Shown: positions 6,451-13,075 of the stretch, one piece after another
Position numbering within the stretch: position 1 is the first letter of the stretch
Layout: each line of letters begins with the position of its first letter
NCBI GenBank assembly: GCA_946566415.1
Contig: CAMNWW010000031.1
Coordinates: 1 to 14,361, forward strand
Direction of reading: 5' to 3'
Length of the DNA: 14,361 nt
Origin: an uncultured Lachnospiraceae bacterium
GTDB lineage: Bacteria > Bacillota > Clostridia > Lachnospirales > Lachnospiraceae
Made by a program: the position numbers and the translations under genes
The notes under the pieces: generated by a model
Told to the model about the DNA's origin: nothing
The model's input: the letters and a program-made list of their open reading frames with translations, nothing else
The model's database searches: none

Positions 6451-7434
6451 ATGAAACAGGTATTATTTATCTATAATCCGAATGCGGGTAAGGAAATGCT
6501 GAAGCCAAAACTGGCAGATATTCTTGATATTATCGTAAAGGCGGGCTATGAGGTGACGGTTTATCCGACTCAGGAATACCGGGATGCTTATAAAAAGGTC
6601 GCGGGCATGGAGGCAAAGTACGACCGCGTCATCTGTGCAGGCGGAGACGGCACGCTGGACGAAGTGGTATCCGGTATGATGGAGCGCGAGGAGCGTATTC
6701 CGATCGGGTATATTCCGGCCGGGACAACGAATGATTTTGCGAACAGCCTTCATATACCCAAGGACATACTCCAAGCGGCGCGAACAGCGGTATCAGGAGC
6801 GGAATTTGCATGCGACGTCGGACATTTCAACAGGGATGTGTTCGTATATATAGCGGCGTTCGGGTTGTTTACGGATGTTTCCTATGAGACAAAACAGGAA
6901 ATGAAGAATGTCCTGGGGCATCTGGCTTATCTGCTGGAAGGGATAACCAGGATTTTTGATATTCCGTCTTATCGGATCAAAGTTTCCCACGACTCGGAAG
7001 AGTTTGAGGATGAATTTATCTTTGGAATGGTGACAAACTCACGTTCGGTCGGAGGGTTTCGCAATATGATAGGGAAAAATGTCGTATTCGACGACGGGGA
7101 ATTTGAGGTGACCCTAATCAAAACGCCCAAAAATATTCTTGCTCTTCAGGAAATTGTTGCGGCTCTTCTCATCGAACAGATAGACAGCAAATATATGTAC
7201 AGTTTTAAGACTGGAAAGATTCGTGTCGAGTCCTTGGAGGAGATTCCTTGGACTTTGGACGGCGAATACGGCGGCCAGCATGATGATGTAAGGATATGGG
7301 ATAATAGGAAAGCGTTAAAAATTATTGTTCCGGAAAAGTATGTGGATAATCTGTCTCAGGATGGGATAGAGCGCGTCAAGAAGCAAAAAGAAGCAGAAGA
7401 AGCAGAATGGCTTAAGCTGAGTACAAATGTTTAA
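6451..7434 (+). CDS. Diacylglycerol/lipid kinase family protein (DgkB/YegS-like)
   Basis: A soluble lipid kinase of the DAGK catalytic family, which phosphorylates diacylglycerol or a related lipid at the inner membrane face. In Gram-positives DgkB recycles diacylglycerol released during lipoteichoic acid synthesis. The 327-residue product has NPNAGK (9-14), the nucleotide-binding GGDGT (64-68) followed by LDEVVSGM, and PAGTTNDFANSL (89-100). The C-terminal catalytic loop is LDGE (269-272), where the acidic residue acts as base in this family. The start at 6451 is fixed by AGGAGG at 6438-6443 with 7-nt spacing; an upstream in-frame start at 6388 lacks a site and falls in a hairpin. A charged tail (about 308-320, KKQKEAEEAEW) ends the protein. 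The 77-nt gap to crh holds a hairpin. The exact lipid substrate cannot be read from sequence. Confidence 0.92.
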   Translation: MKQVLFIYNPNAGKEMLKPKLADILDIIVKAGYEVTVYPTQEYRDAYKKVAGMEAKYDRVICAGGDGTLDEVVSGMMEREERIPIGYIPAGTTNDFANSLHIPKDILQAARTAVSGAEFACDVGHFNRDVFVYIAAFGLFTDVSYETKQEMKNVLGHLAYLLEGITRIFDIPSYRIKVSHDSEEFEDEFIFGMVTNSRSVGGFRNMIGKNVVFDDGEFEVTLIKTPKNILALQEIVAALLIEQIDSKYMYSFKTGKIRVESLEEIPWTLDGEYGGQHDDVRIWDNRKALKIIVPEKYVDNLSQDGIERVKKQKEAEEAEWLKLSTNV

Positions 7435-7441
7435 AGTAATT

Positions 7442-7491
7442 CAAAAAAATATAAAAAAACTCTTGTATATTTTTTGAAAATGGGGTACAAT
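7442..7491 (+). promoter_or_regulatory. tRNA-Glu promoter with A-tract UP-like element
   Basis: -35 TTGTAT (7463-7468, 3 of 6), 17-bp spacer, -10 TACAAT (7486-7491, 5 of 6), start near 7498. Two A-tracts (7442-7448 and 7453-7459) lie directly upstream of the -35, where an UP element would sit, which may offset the weak -35. TTCAAAAAAATATA (7440-7453) and TATATTTTTTGAA (7466-7478) form an AT-only inverted repeat over the -35 region. Confidence 0.55.
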
Positions 7492-7509
7492 GTCCAAGTG
7501 AGATATTCT

Positions 7510-7581
7510 GGCCCCCTGGTCAAGCGGTCAAGACGCGACCCTCTCACGGTCGAATCAGGGGTTCGATTCCCCTGGGGGTCA
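7510..7581 (+). tRNA. tRNA-Glu (anticodon CUC)
   Basis: A 72-nt cloverleaf. Acceptor GGCCCCC (7510-7516) pairs with GGGGGTC (7574-7580) with one G-U pair. The anticodon stem is CGACC/GGTCG with loop CTCTCAC, so the anticodon is CTC and it reads GAG (Glu). The T stem is AGGGG/CCCCT with loop TTCGATT, and the discriminator is A7581. No CCA is encoded. This is the extra CUC isoacceptor; a UUC form should exist elsewhere. No terminator is seen before fba, 39 nt downstream. Confidence 0.96.
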
Positions 7582-7620
7582 GCCTATTTTAAAGCCATTG
7601 AAGAAAGTGGAGGGATTTCA

Positions 7621-8484
7621 ATGTTAGTACCAGCAAAAGAGATGCTGCAAAAGGCAAAAGCAGGACATTATGCTGTGGGTCAGTTTAACATTAACAATCT
7701 GGAATGGACAAAGTGTATTCTGACAGCGGCAGAAGAGACAAAGTCACCGGTCATTCTTGGAGTGTCGGAAGGCGCAGGAAAGTATATGGCGGGCTACAAG
7801 ACAGTAGTCGGTATGGTGAATGGAATGCTGGAAGAGATGGGAATTACGGTTCCGGTAGCTCTTCACTTGGATCATGGCAGTTATGAAGGATGTATGAAGT
7901 GTATTGAAGCTGGATTTTCATCCATTATGTTCGACGGGTCTCATTATCCGATCGAAGAGAATGTTGCGAAGACAAAAGAACTTGTAGCAATCTGCAAGGA
8001 AAAAGGTCTCTCTCTGGAAGCAGAGGTCGGGGCGATCGGCGGAGAAGAAGACGGAGTTGTCGGAATGGGTGAATGTGCGGATCCGCAGGAATGCAAGATG
8101 GTTGCTGATTTGGGCGTTGATTTTTTGGCGGCGGGAATCGGTAATATTCATGGAAAATATCCTGCAAACTGGCAGGGGCTTAGCTTTGAAACTCTGGATG
8201 AGATTCAGAAACTTACCGGAGAACTTCCGCTTGTTCTGCATGGCGGAACAGGAATTCCGGATGATATGATTAAGAAAGCGATTGATTTAGGCGTATCTAA
8301 AATTAATGTAAATACAGAGTGCCAGTTAGTATTTGCGGAGGCAACCCGCAAGTATATTGAAGCAGGCAAGGATCAAGAAGGTAAGGGTTATGACCCGCGT
8401 AAGCTTTTAAAGCCGGGAAGTGAAGCTATTATTGCCAAAGTAAAGGAAAAGATGGAATTGTTTGGTTCGGTAGGACAGGCATAA
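7621..8484 (+). CDS. fba: Class II fructose-1,6-bisphosphate aldolase
   Basis: A cytoplasmic zinc enzyme that cleaves fructose-1,6-bisphosphate to dihydroxyacetone phosphate and glyceraldehyde-3-phosphate in glycolysis, and runs in reverse in gluconeogenesis. The 287-residue product has the class II signatures: YAVGQFNINNLEW (17-29), SPVILGVSEGAGKYM (42-56), HLDHG (82-86; Asp84 acid/base and His85 zinc ligand), EAEVGAIGGEEDG (133-145), His178 in NIHGKY and His207 in LVLHGGTGIP as further zinc ligands, and INVNTE (228-233) for substrate phosphate. The start at 7621 is set by GGAGGG at 7609-7614, spacing 6; longer in-frame starts run through the tRNA and are excluded. Tagatose-bisphosphate aldolase is the main alternative, but close likeness to Bacillus FbaA and the lack of sugar-operon neighbours favour Fba. 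Expression seems to depend on the tRNA-Glu promoter. Confidence 0.95.
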   Translation: MLVPAKEMLQKAKAGHYAVGQFNINNLEWTKCILTAAEETKSPVILGVSEGAGKYMAGYKTVVGMVNGMLEEMGITVPVALHLDHGSYEGCMKCIEAGFSSIMFDGSHYPIEENVAKTKELVAICKEKGLSLEAEVGAIGGEEDGVVGMGECADPQECKMVADLGVDFLAAGIGNIHGKYPANWQGLSFETLDEIQKLTGELPLVLHGGTGIPDDMIKKAIDLGVSKINVNTECQLVFAEATRKYIEAGKDQEGKGYDPRKLLKPGSEAIIAKVKEKMELFGSVGQA

Positions 8485-8511
8485 TCCTAATATGAAAGAG
8501 AAAAGGTTAAG

Positions 8512-8542
8512 AAGGAGTTTTGCGAAGGCAAGACTCCTTTTT
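8512..8542 (+). terminator. Intrinsic terminator after fba
   Basis: AAGGAGTTTTGC (8512-8523) pairs with GCAAGACTCCTT (8528-8539) around a GAAG loop: 12 bp with one G-U pair, followed by a T-tract (8538-8542). It lies 27 nt after the fba stop and separates fba from glnN. Confidence 0.92.
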
Positions 8543-8611
8543 CAATGAATAAGCGATAACACGGGGGACCTGATTTTAGATCGCCTGACGGCGATGGGAC
8601 TGGAGGTAAGC

Positions 8612-10735
8612 ATGAGTAAGGGATTTAATGTGGCGGAAATATTTGGAGAAAATGTTTTTAATGATGCAGTCATGCAGGAGCGGCTGCCTAAAAAGACTTA
8701 CAGCGAGCTTAAAAAAACGATCGAAGAAGGAAAAGAACTGCAGGGAGCAATGGCGGACGTCATCGCGCATGAGATGAAGGAGTGGGCGATCGAGAAGGGA
8801 GCGACGCATTATTCCCATTGGTTCCAGCCGTTGACCGGAGCGACAGCGGAGAAGCATGATTCGTTCATCTCTGCGCCGAAATCAAACGGAAAGGTGTTGA
8901 TGGAATTTTCTGGAAAAGAGCTGATCAAAGGGGAACCAGACGCCTCTTCCTTTCCGTCCGGCGGGCTTCGTTCGACATTTGAGGCGAGAGGATATACGGC
9001 ATGGGACTGTACGTCTCCGGCGTTTGTGAAGAAAAATCCAGAAGGAAAAGGGGCGATCCTCTATATCCCCACCGCTTTTTGTTCTTATAAAGGGGAGGCT
9101 CTTGACCAGAAGACGCCTCTTCTGCGCTCTATGGAGGCGATCAATAAACAGTCTGTCCGTTTACTGCGTTTGTTCGGCAATACGTCGTCCAAGAGGGTTG
9201 TGCCGTCAGTCGGTGTGGAGCAGGAATACTTCCTGGTAGACCGGGAGATGTATTTGAAGCGAAAAGATCTGGTATTTGCGGGAAGGACTCTTTTTGGGGC
9301 GAACCCACCGAAAGGGCAGGAATTGGACGACCATTATTTTGGGGCGATCCGTGAGAGAATCGCCGCATTTATGAAAGAAGTCAATGAAGAGCTTTGGAAA
9401 ATGGGCGTCTCCGCAAAGACACAGCATAATGAAGTGGCTCCTGGACAGCATGAGATTGCGCCGATCTATTCCCAATGCAATGTGGCGGTGGACCACAACC
9501 AGCTTGTGATGGAAACATTAAAACAGGTGGCATACCGGCACGGCCTGCACTGTCTTCTCCACGAGAAACCTTTTGACGGAGTAAATGGATCCGGGAAGCA
9601 TAATAACTGGTCTTTGGTAACGGATGATGGAATCAATATACTTGACCCTGGAAAAACTCCGCATGAGAACATACAGTTCCTGTTGGTCTTGACCTGTATT
9701 CTGCGGGCTGTAGACCGTCATGCAGAGCTTTTGCGGGAATCAGCGTCTGATGTGGGAAACGATCATCGTCTAGGGGCAAATGAAGCTCCTCCGGCAATTA
9801 TTTCTGCCTATCTTGGAGAACAGCTTGAGGATGTTCTGGCGCAGCTTATCAGTACTGGTGAAGCGGCCCATAGCCTGAAAGGCGGAAAACTCCATACAGG
9901 AGTCAGGACGCTGCCGGATTTTGCAAAAGATGCGACAGACCGGAATAGAACCTCTCCTTTTGCATTTACTGGAAATAAATTTGAATTTAGAATGGTAGGT
10001 TCCAGGGATTCTGTAGCGGCGCCGAATGTGGTGCTGAATACGATTGTGGCGGAAGCGTTCTCAGATGCGTGCGATTATCTGGAGGCAGCGGAAGACTTTC
10101 AGATAGGGGTGCATGACCTGATCAAGCAGTATGCATCAGAGCACCAGAGAATCGTGTTCAATGGGAACGGATACTCTGAAGCATGGGTCGAGGAGGCAAA
10201 AAGGCGAGGACTTCCGAATATTCGGACGATGGTCGAGTCTATCGAATATCTGACAACGGAAGATACAGTAAAGATGTTTGAAAAATTCGATGTATTCAGC
10301 CGCGCGGAGCTGGAATCTAGAGCGGAGATCAAATATGAAACATACTCCAAGGCAATTAATATTGAATCGCGTTCCATGATCGATATTGCGAGCAAACATA
10401 TCATTCCGGCGGTTATTAAGTACGTTACATCGCTTGCGGTTTCTATTAATCAGGTGCGCGCAGCGTGTCCCGCCGCTTGCGTGGACGTGCAGGAGGAACT
10501 GCTGGTCAAGTCTTCCGCGCTTCTTAGCGAATCTAGGAAGGCGCTGGAAAAACTGGAGGATCTGACAGAAGAGGTGGCAAAGAAGGAGGACGGCAGGGAG
10601 AAGGCGTTTTTCTTCATGCAGCAAGTCGTCCCGGCTATGGAAGCGCTGAGAAAACCGGTAGACGAACTTGAAATGATTGTGGATAAAAGTATGTGGCCTA
10701 TGCCGTCCTACGGGGATCTCTTGTTTGAGGTATAA
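8612..10735 (+). CDS. glnN: Type III glutamine synthetase
   Basis: Makes glutamine from glutamate, ammonia and ATP, the main ammonia assimilation step. At 707 residues it is of the large GSIII class found in Bacteroidetes, cyanobacteria and many Clostridia, much longer than GSI (about 450). Visible signatures are the GSIII N-terminal region (SSFPSGGLRSTFEARGYTAW, 112-131), the metal-binding VGVEQEYFLVD (200-210), QHNEVAPGQHEIAPIY (271-286), the ATP-binding NGSGKHNNWS (325-334), GNDHRLGANEAPPAIIS (382-398) and FEFRMVGS in the C-terminal catalytic part. The start is fixed at 8612 by GGAGG (8602-8606), spacing 5; ATG 8594 in the same frame lacks a site and sits inside a small hairpin (8580-8595). 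Its promoter was not found in the 69 nt between the fba terminator and the start. Confidence 0.97.
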   Translation: MSKGFNVAEIFGENVFNDAVMQERLPKKTYSELKKTIEEGKELQGAMADVIAHEMKEWAIEKGATHYSHWFQPLTGATAEKHDSFISAPKSNGKVLMEFSGKELIKGEPDASSFPSGGLRSTFEARGYTAWDCTSPAFVKKNPEGKGAILYIPTAFCSYKGEALDQKTPLLRSMEAINKQSVRLLRLFGNTSSKRVVPSVGVEQEYFLVDREMYLKRKDLVFAGRTLFGANPPKGQELDDHYFGAIRERIAAFMKEVNEELWKMGVSAKTQHNEVAPGQHEIAPIYSQCNVAVDHNQLVMETLKQVAYRHGLHCLLHEKPFDGVNGSGKHNNWSLVTDDGINILDPGKTPHENIQFLLVLTCILRAVDRHAELLRESASDVGNDHRLGANEAPPAIISAYLGEQLEDVLAQLISTGEAAHSLKGGKLHTGVRTLPDFAKDATDRNRTSPFAFTGNKFEFRMVGSRDSVAAPNVVLNTIVAEAFSDACDYLEAAEDFQIGVHDLIKQYASEHQRIVFNGNGYSEAWVEEAKRRGLPNIRTMVESIEYLTTEDTVKMFEKFDVFSRAELESRAEIKYETYSKAINIESRSMIDIASKHIIPAVIKYVTSLAVSINQVRAACPAACVDVQEELLVKSSALLSESRKALEKLEDLTEEVAKKEDGREKAFFFMQQVVPAMEALRKPVDELEMIVDKSMWPMPSYGDLLFEV

Positions 10736-10788
10736 AAGACGCCCTTGTTGCGTTCAATAATTTCGGCGGCGGGAAAGGGGAAGATCTA

Positions 10789-11241
10789 ATGAATAAGGTA
10801 GAATTTATAGAAGGGCTTAAAAGGGCGCTTGAGATGAAGACGGCTCCTCAGACTGTGCGGGAGAATACAGACTATTACAACCAATATATAGAGGATGAGA
10901 TGAGGAAAGGCAGGAGTGAACAGGAAGTTGTGGAAGAACTTGGCGATCCTTGGGTGATTGCCAAAACGATTATCGATATGCAGGGAACACAGGAGAATGT
11001 TGAGTCTGTTCATTACGACAGCCCTTATCCTCGGCGCAAAAGACACAGGAATACGGAAAATAGTGCGAGAACCTTTATGATTGATACTTGGTGGAAAAGA
11101 CTTCTTTTGATGGTCTGCATAATCGGCGTTTTGTTTATTGTGTTTGCTATTATTACTGGTATCATAAGTCTAATTGCGCCCATTGTGATACCGATACTGT
11201 GTGTTGCGATAATTATAAGAATATTCTCGAACAGGCGGTGA
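10789..11241 (+). CDS. HAAS/DUF1700-type membrane protein
   Basis: A 150-residue protein of unknown specific function. Residues 1-65 look like the HAAS (DUF1700) helical domain: MNKVEFIEGLKRAL, a DYYNQYIEDEM helix, then VVEELGDPWVIAKTI (48-62), whose ELG-P-x-x-IA pattern is typical. A basic linker follows (PRRKRHR, 81-87). The C-terminal half has two hydrophobic segments, about 104-126 and 127-146, ending in RIFSNRR. This predicts a cytoplasmic N-terminus attached to the membrane by a hairpin. Family members are often next to a PadR regulator; none is seen here. The start is supported by AAGGGG at 10775-10780. It lies 53 nt after glnN with no terminator between, so co-transcription with glnN is likely; any functional link is conjecture. 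Confidence 0.8.
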   Translation: MNKVEFIEGLKRALEMKTAPQTVRENTDYYNQYIEDEMRKGRSEQEVVEELGDPWVIAKTIIDMQGTQENVESVHYDSPYPRRKRHRNTENSARTFMIDTWWKRLLLMVCIIGVLFIVFAIITGIISLIAPIVIPILCVAIIIRIFSNRR

Positions 11242-11306
11242 AAACGTCAGGAGAATAGAATCGCCTGGAAGACTATTGAAAGTCGGTCACTATGCGTTTG
11301 CAAAGT

Positions 11307-11337
11307 AAAAGACCGGTAGGGGAGCTACCGGTCTTTT
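11307..11337 (+). terminator. Strong symmetric hairpin, likely (bidirectional) terminator
   Basis: AAAAGACCGGTAG (11307-11319) pairs with CTACCGGTCTTTT (11325-11337) around GGGAG, a 13-bp perfect stem with A-tract before and T-tract after, so it could act in both directions. It lies 65 nt after the HAAS gene and would end the glnN-HAAS transcript. Confidence 0.85.
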
Positions 11338-11364
11338 GAGGGGAGTATAAATAATTAATAAGGG

Positions 11365-11390
11365 GTTGTAGGAAGTCTCCTTCCTACGAC
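11365..11390. other. Second hairpin in the 11242-11545 intergenic region
   Basis: GTTGTAGGAAG (11365-11375) pairs with CTTCCTACGAC (11380-11390) around TCTC, 11 bp with one G-U. No T-tract follows on either strand, so it is not a standard terminator. The rest of this 304-nt gap (11391-11531) is very AT-rich with a small stem GAAACT/AGTTTC (11455-11473) and no gene that I can support. Confidence 0.6.
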
Positions 11391-11545
11391 TAATAGTATA
11401 ATATAGATTGGAAAAAAAAGCAAGTTAAAAATAAAAGAAAAATGAAAGAATTGTGAAACTTCTTAAGAGTTTCTTGCGCCATGCATAAAACATGGATTTT
11501 GAAGGATACTATGTTTGTACTAAAAAGTGTTAGGAGGAAATTCAA

Positions 11546-11749
11546 ATGGCAAAGAATTATAATGCTTCAGACAACAGTACAAACAAGAATTCATATTCTT
11601 CATATGGAAACGAGCGTAACAGCTCAAATGCTTCTGACAAGAATGCATCAAATAAGAACGCATCCAACAAGAATGCGTCCAACAAGAATGCTTCTAACAA
11701 GAATGCAAGCAATCAGAACAAGAATATGAACGAGAGCAACAACTACTAG
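11546..11749 (+). CDS. Small Asn/Ser-rich pentapeptide-repeat protein, function unknown
   Basis: A 67-residue protein I cannot assign to a family. It has 23 Asn and 14 Ser, and no Leu, Ile, Val, Phe, Trp, Pro, Cys or His, so it should be disordered, hydrophilic and without a membrane segment or signal peptide. Net charge is about +5. The core is six tandem units at residues 28-57: NASDK, four copies of NASNK, then NASNQ. The N-terminus carries Tyr/Ser/Asn (NSYSSYG) and the protein ends in Tyr. The start has a near-perfect AGGAGG at 11532-11537, spacing 8, and a 19-bp terminator stem follows directly, so it is a single-gene unit that should be well translated. The repeats differ at synonymous codon positions, which supports real coding. 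A spore or surface matrix role is a guess. Confidence 0.8.
   Translation: MAKNYNASDNSTNKNSYSSYGNERNSSNASDKNASNKNASNKNASNKNASNKNASNQNKNMNESNNY
11627..11716 (+). repeat. Six 15-bp coding tandem repeats
   Basis: Units start at 11627, 11642, 11657, 11672, 11687 and 11702 and encode N-A-S-N/D-K/Q. Units 2-5 give identical peptides but use different codons (GCA/GCG/GCT for Ala, TCA/TCC/TCT for Ser, AAT/AAC for Asn). The array is therefore not a fresh slippage product. Confidence 0.9.
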
Positions 11750-11760
11750 TACAGAAAATG

Positions 11761-11806
11761 CAAGAAAGCGGTTTCTCCCAAAATGGAGGGAGGAACCGTT
11801 TTCTTG
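11761..11806 (+). terminator. Terminator after the Asn-rich gene
   Basis: CAAGAAAGCGGTTTCTCCC (11761-11779) pairs with GGGAGGAACCGTTTTCTTG (11788-11806), 19 bp with two G-U pairs and loop AAAATGGA. The T-rich 3' arm and A-rich 5' arm suggest it may work both ways. It begins 11 nt after the stop codon. Confidence 0.85.
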
Positions 11807-11847
11807 TGCTTATACAGCATTTATATAGGAAGAGTTTGATATTATAT

Positions 11848-11876
11848 TTGACAAAAGGGTACGGCATAAGTATACT
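11848..11876 (+). promoter_or_regulatory. Strong sigma-A promoter for the methyltransferase-rdgB-yfcE operon
   Basis: -35 TTGACA (11848-11853, perfect), 17-bp spacer and -10 TATACT (11871-11876, 5 of 6). Transcription would start near 11883, giving a 30-nt leader. Confidence 0.85.
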
Positions 11877-11912
11877 TTAAAGGCAGAAGACGGCAGTTTT
11901 GGAGGGTGGTAT

Positions 11913-13070
11913 ATGGGAAGAATGGAACTGATCGTGCCTTGTCATTTTGGCTTGGAGTCGGTGCTTAAACGGGAGATAACAGATCTTGGATATGAAATTT
12001 CTTCTGTGGAAGACGGAAGGGTCTGTTTTTGGGGAGATGCGCAGGCGGTTTGCGCGGCAAATATATTTTTGAGGACAGCGGAGAGAATATTGATTAAGGT
12101 AGGAACTTTTCGCGCAGAATCTTTCGATGAATTGTTTGAAGGGACGAAGAGTCTTCCGTGGGAGAATTATGTCACCCAGAACGGGAAGTTCTGGGTCACG
12201 AAGGCGGCGTCTGTTAAGAGCAAACTGTTTAGCCCCTCAGATATCCAGTCCATTATGAAGAAGGCCATTGTCGAGAGGCTGAAGAATAAATATAAAATGG
12301 AATGGTTCCCCGAGGACGGGGCGGCGTATCCTATCCGGGTATTTTTAATGAAAGATATTGTGACGGTCGGCATTGATACTTCCGGGGTATCCCTTCACAA
12401 GCGCGGCTATCGACAAATGACGGTGAAAGCGCCTATTACAGAGACGCTTGCCGCGGCTCTGATCATGCTGACGCCATGGAAGCGGGACCGGATTCTGGTG
12501 GATCCGTTCTGCGGGAGCGGAACATTTGTAATCGAAGCGGCAATGATGGCGGCAAGGATCGCACCGGGAATGAATCGTTCTTTTACAGCAGAGGCATGGG
12601 AGAACCTGATTCCCAAAAAGTCGTGGTATGATACGATAGACGAGGCAAATGATCTGGCAGACAGAGAGATTGAGGCGGATATCCAGGGATACGATATTGA
12701 TCCGGCGGCCTTGCGGGCGGCAAGGCAGAATGCCAGAGACGCAGAAGTAGATCACCTGATACATTTTCAAGAGCGGGCGGTAAAGGAACTGCGGCATCCG
12801 AAGAAGTATGGATTCATCATTACGAATCCCCCATATGGGGAACGGCTTGAGGAGAAAGAGGCGCTTCCTGGATTGTACCGAGAGTTTGGCGAGAGTTTCC
12901 GTACTCTTGACTCATGGTCCGCTTATATGATCACGAGCTATGAAGACGCGCAGAGGTATTTTGGGCGGCAAGCGGATAAGAACCGGAAAATATATAATGG
13001 AATGCTCAAGACATATTTTTATCAGTTTTTAGGACCGAAGCCGCCAAGACGAACAAGAGAGAAAGAGTGA
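11913..13070 (+). CDS. THUMP-domain class I SAM-dependent RNA methyltransferase (YpsC/RlmL-like)
   Basis: Predicted to methylate a base in RNA, probably 23S rRNA guanine N2 by likeness to RlmL and Bacillus YpsC; the exact target is not readable from sequence. The 385-residue product has a ferredoxin-like/THUMP N-terminal half (about 1-155) that binds RNA, then TSGVSLHKRGYR (156-167), TLAAALI, and the Rossmann methyltransferase with the SAM motif DPFCGSGTFVIEAA (197-210), the acidic loop GYDIDPAAL (259-267) and the catalytic NPPYGERL (305-312). It corresponds to the THUMP plus first methyltransferase half of the longer E. coli RlmL (RlmKL), as in other Firmicutes. Start: GGAGGG at 11901-11906, spacing 6. 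The C-terminus is basic (PKPPRRTREKE). rdgB follows after 5 nt. Confidence 0.93.
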   Translation: MGRMELIVPCHFGLESVLKREITDLGYEISSVEDGRVCFWGDAQAVCAANIFLRTAERILIKVGTFRAESFDELFEGTKSLPWENYVTQNGKFWVTKAASVKSKLFSPSDIQSIMKKAIVERLKNKYKMEWFPEDGAAYPIRVFLMKDIVTVGIDTSGVSLHKRGYRQMTVKAPITETLAAALIMLTPWKRDRILVDPFCGSGTFVIEAAMMAARIAPGMNRSFTAEAWENLIPKKSWYDTIDEANDLADREIEADIQGYDIDPAALRAARQNARDAEVDHLIHFQERAVKELRHPKKYGFIITNPPYGERLEEKEALPGLYREFGESFRTLDSWSAYMITSYEDAQRYFGRQADKNRKIYNGMLKTYFYQFLGPKPPRRTREKE

Positions 13071-13075
13071 GATAA

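Noticed and set aside
7474..7620. N-terminal extension of fba
   Set aside because: It would translate through the tRNA-Glu gene; ATG 7621 has GGAGGG at proper spacing and matches family length.
8458..8485. TTGTTT-16-CATAAT promoter for glnN at the end of fba
   Set aside because: It lies upstream of the strong fba terminator, so it would not supply glnN, and the -35 is poor.
8580..8595. ATCGCC/GGCGAT hairpin as an ANTAR or glutamine-responsive element before glnN
   Set aside because: The stem is only 6 bp with a TGAC tetraloop, without the paired hexaloop stems of ANTAR targets or any known riboswitch pattern.
8594..8611. Earlier ATG for glnN
   Set aside because: No ribosome-binding site; GGAGG at 8602-8606 serves the ATG at 8612.
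11397..11402. TATAAT as a -10 box upstream of the Asn-rich gene
   Set aside because: No -35-like hexamer at 15-19 bp and no TGn extension; AT-rich background makes the match cheap.
11627..11716. Possible CRISPR or noncoding tandem repeat array
   Set aside because: Units are 15 bp with no spacers and lie in frame inside a supported coding sequence.
11481..11729. Longer overlapping frame with M-R/T-rich repeats
   Set aside because: It is the shifted frame of the Asn-rich repeat gene; it has no ribosome-binding site, whereas the 11546 frame has AGGAGG and synonymous variation between repeats.
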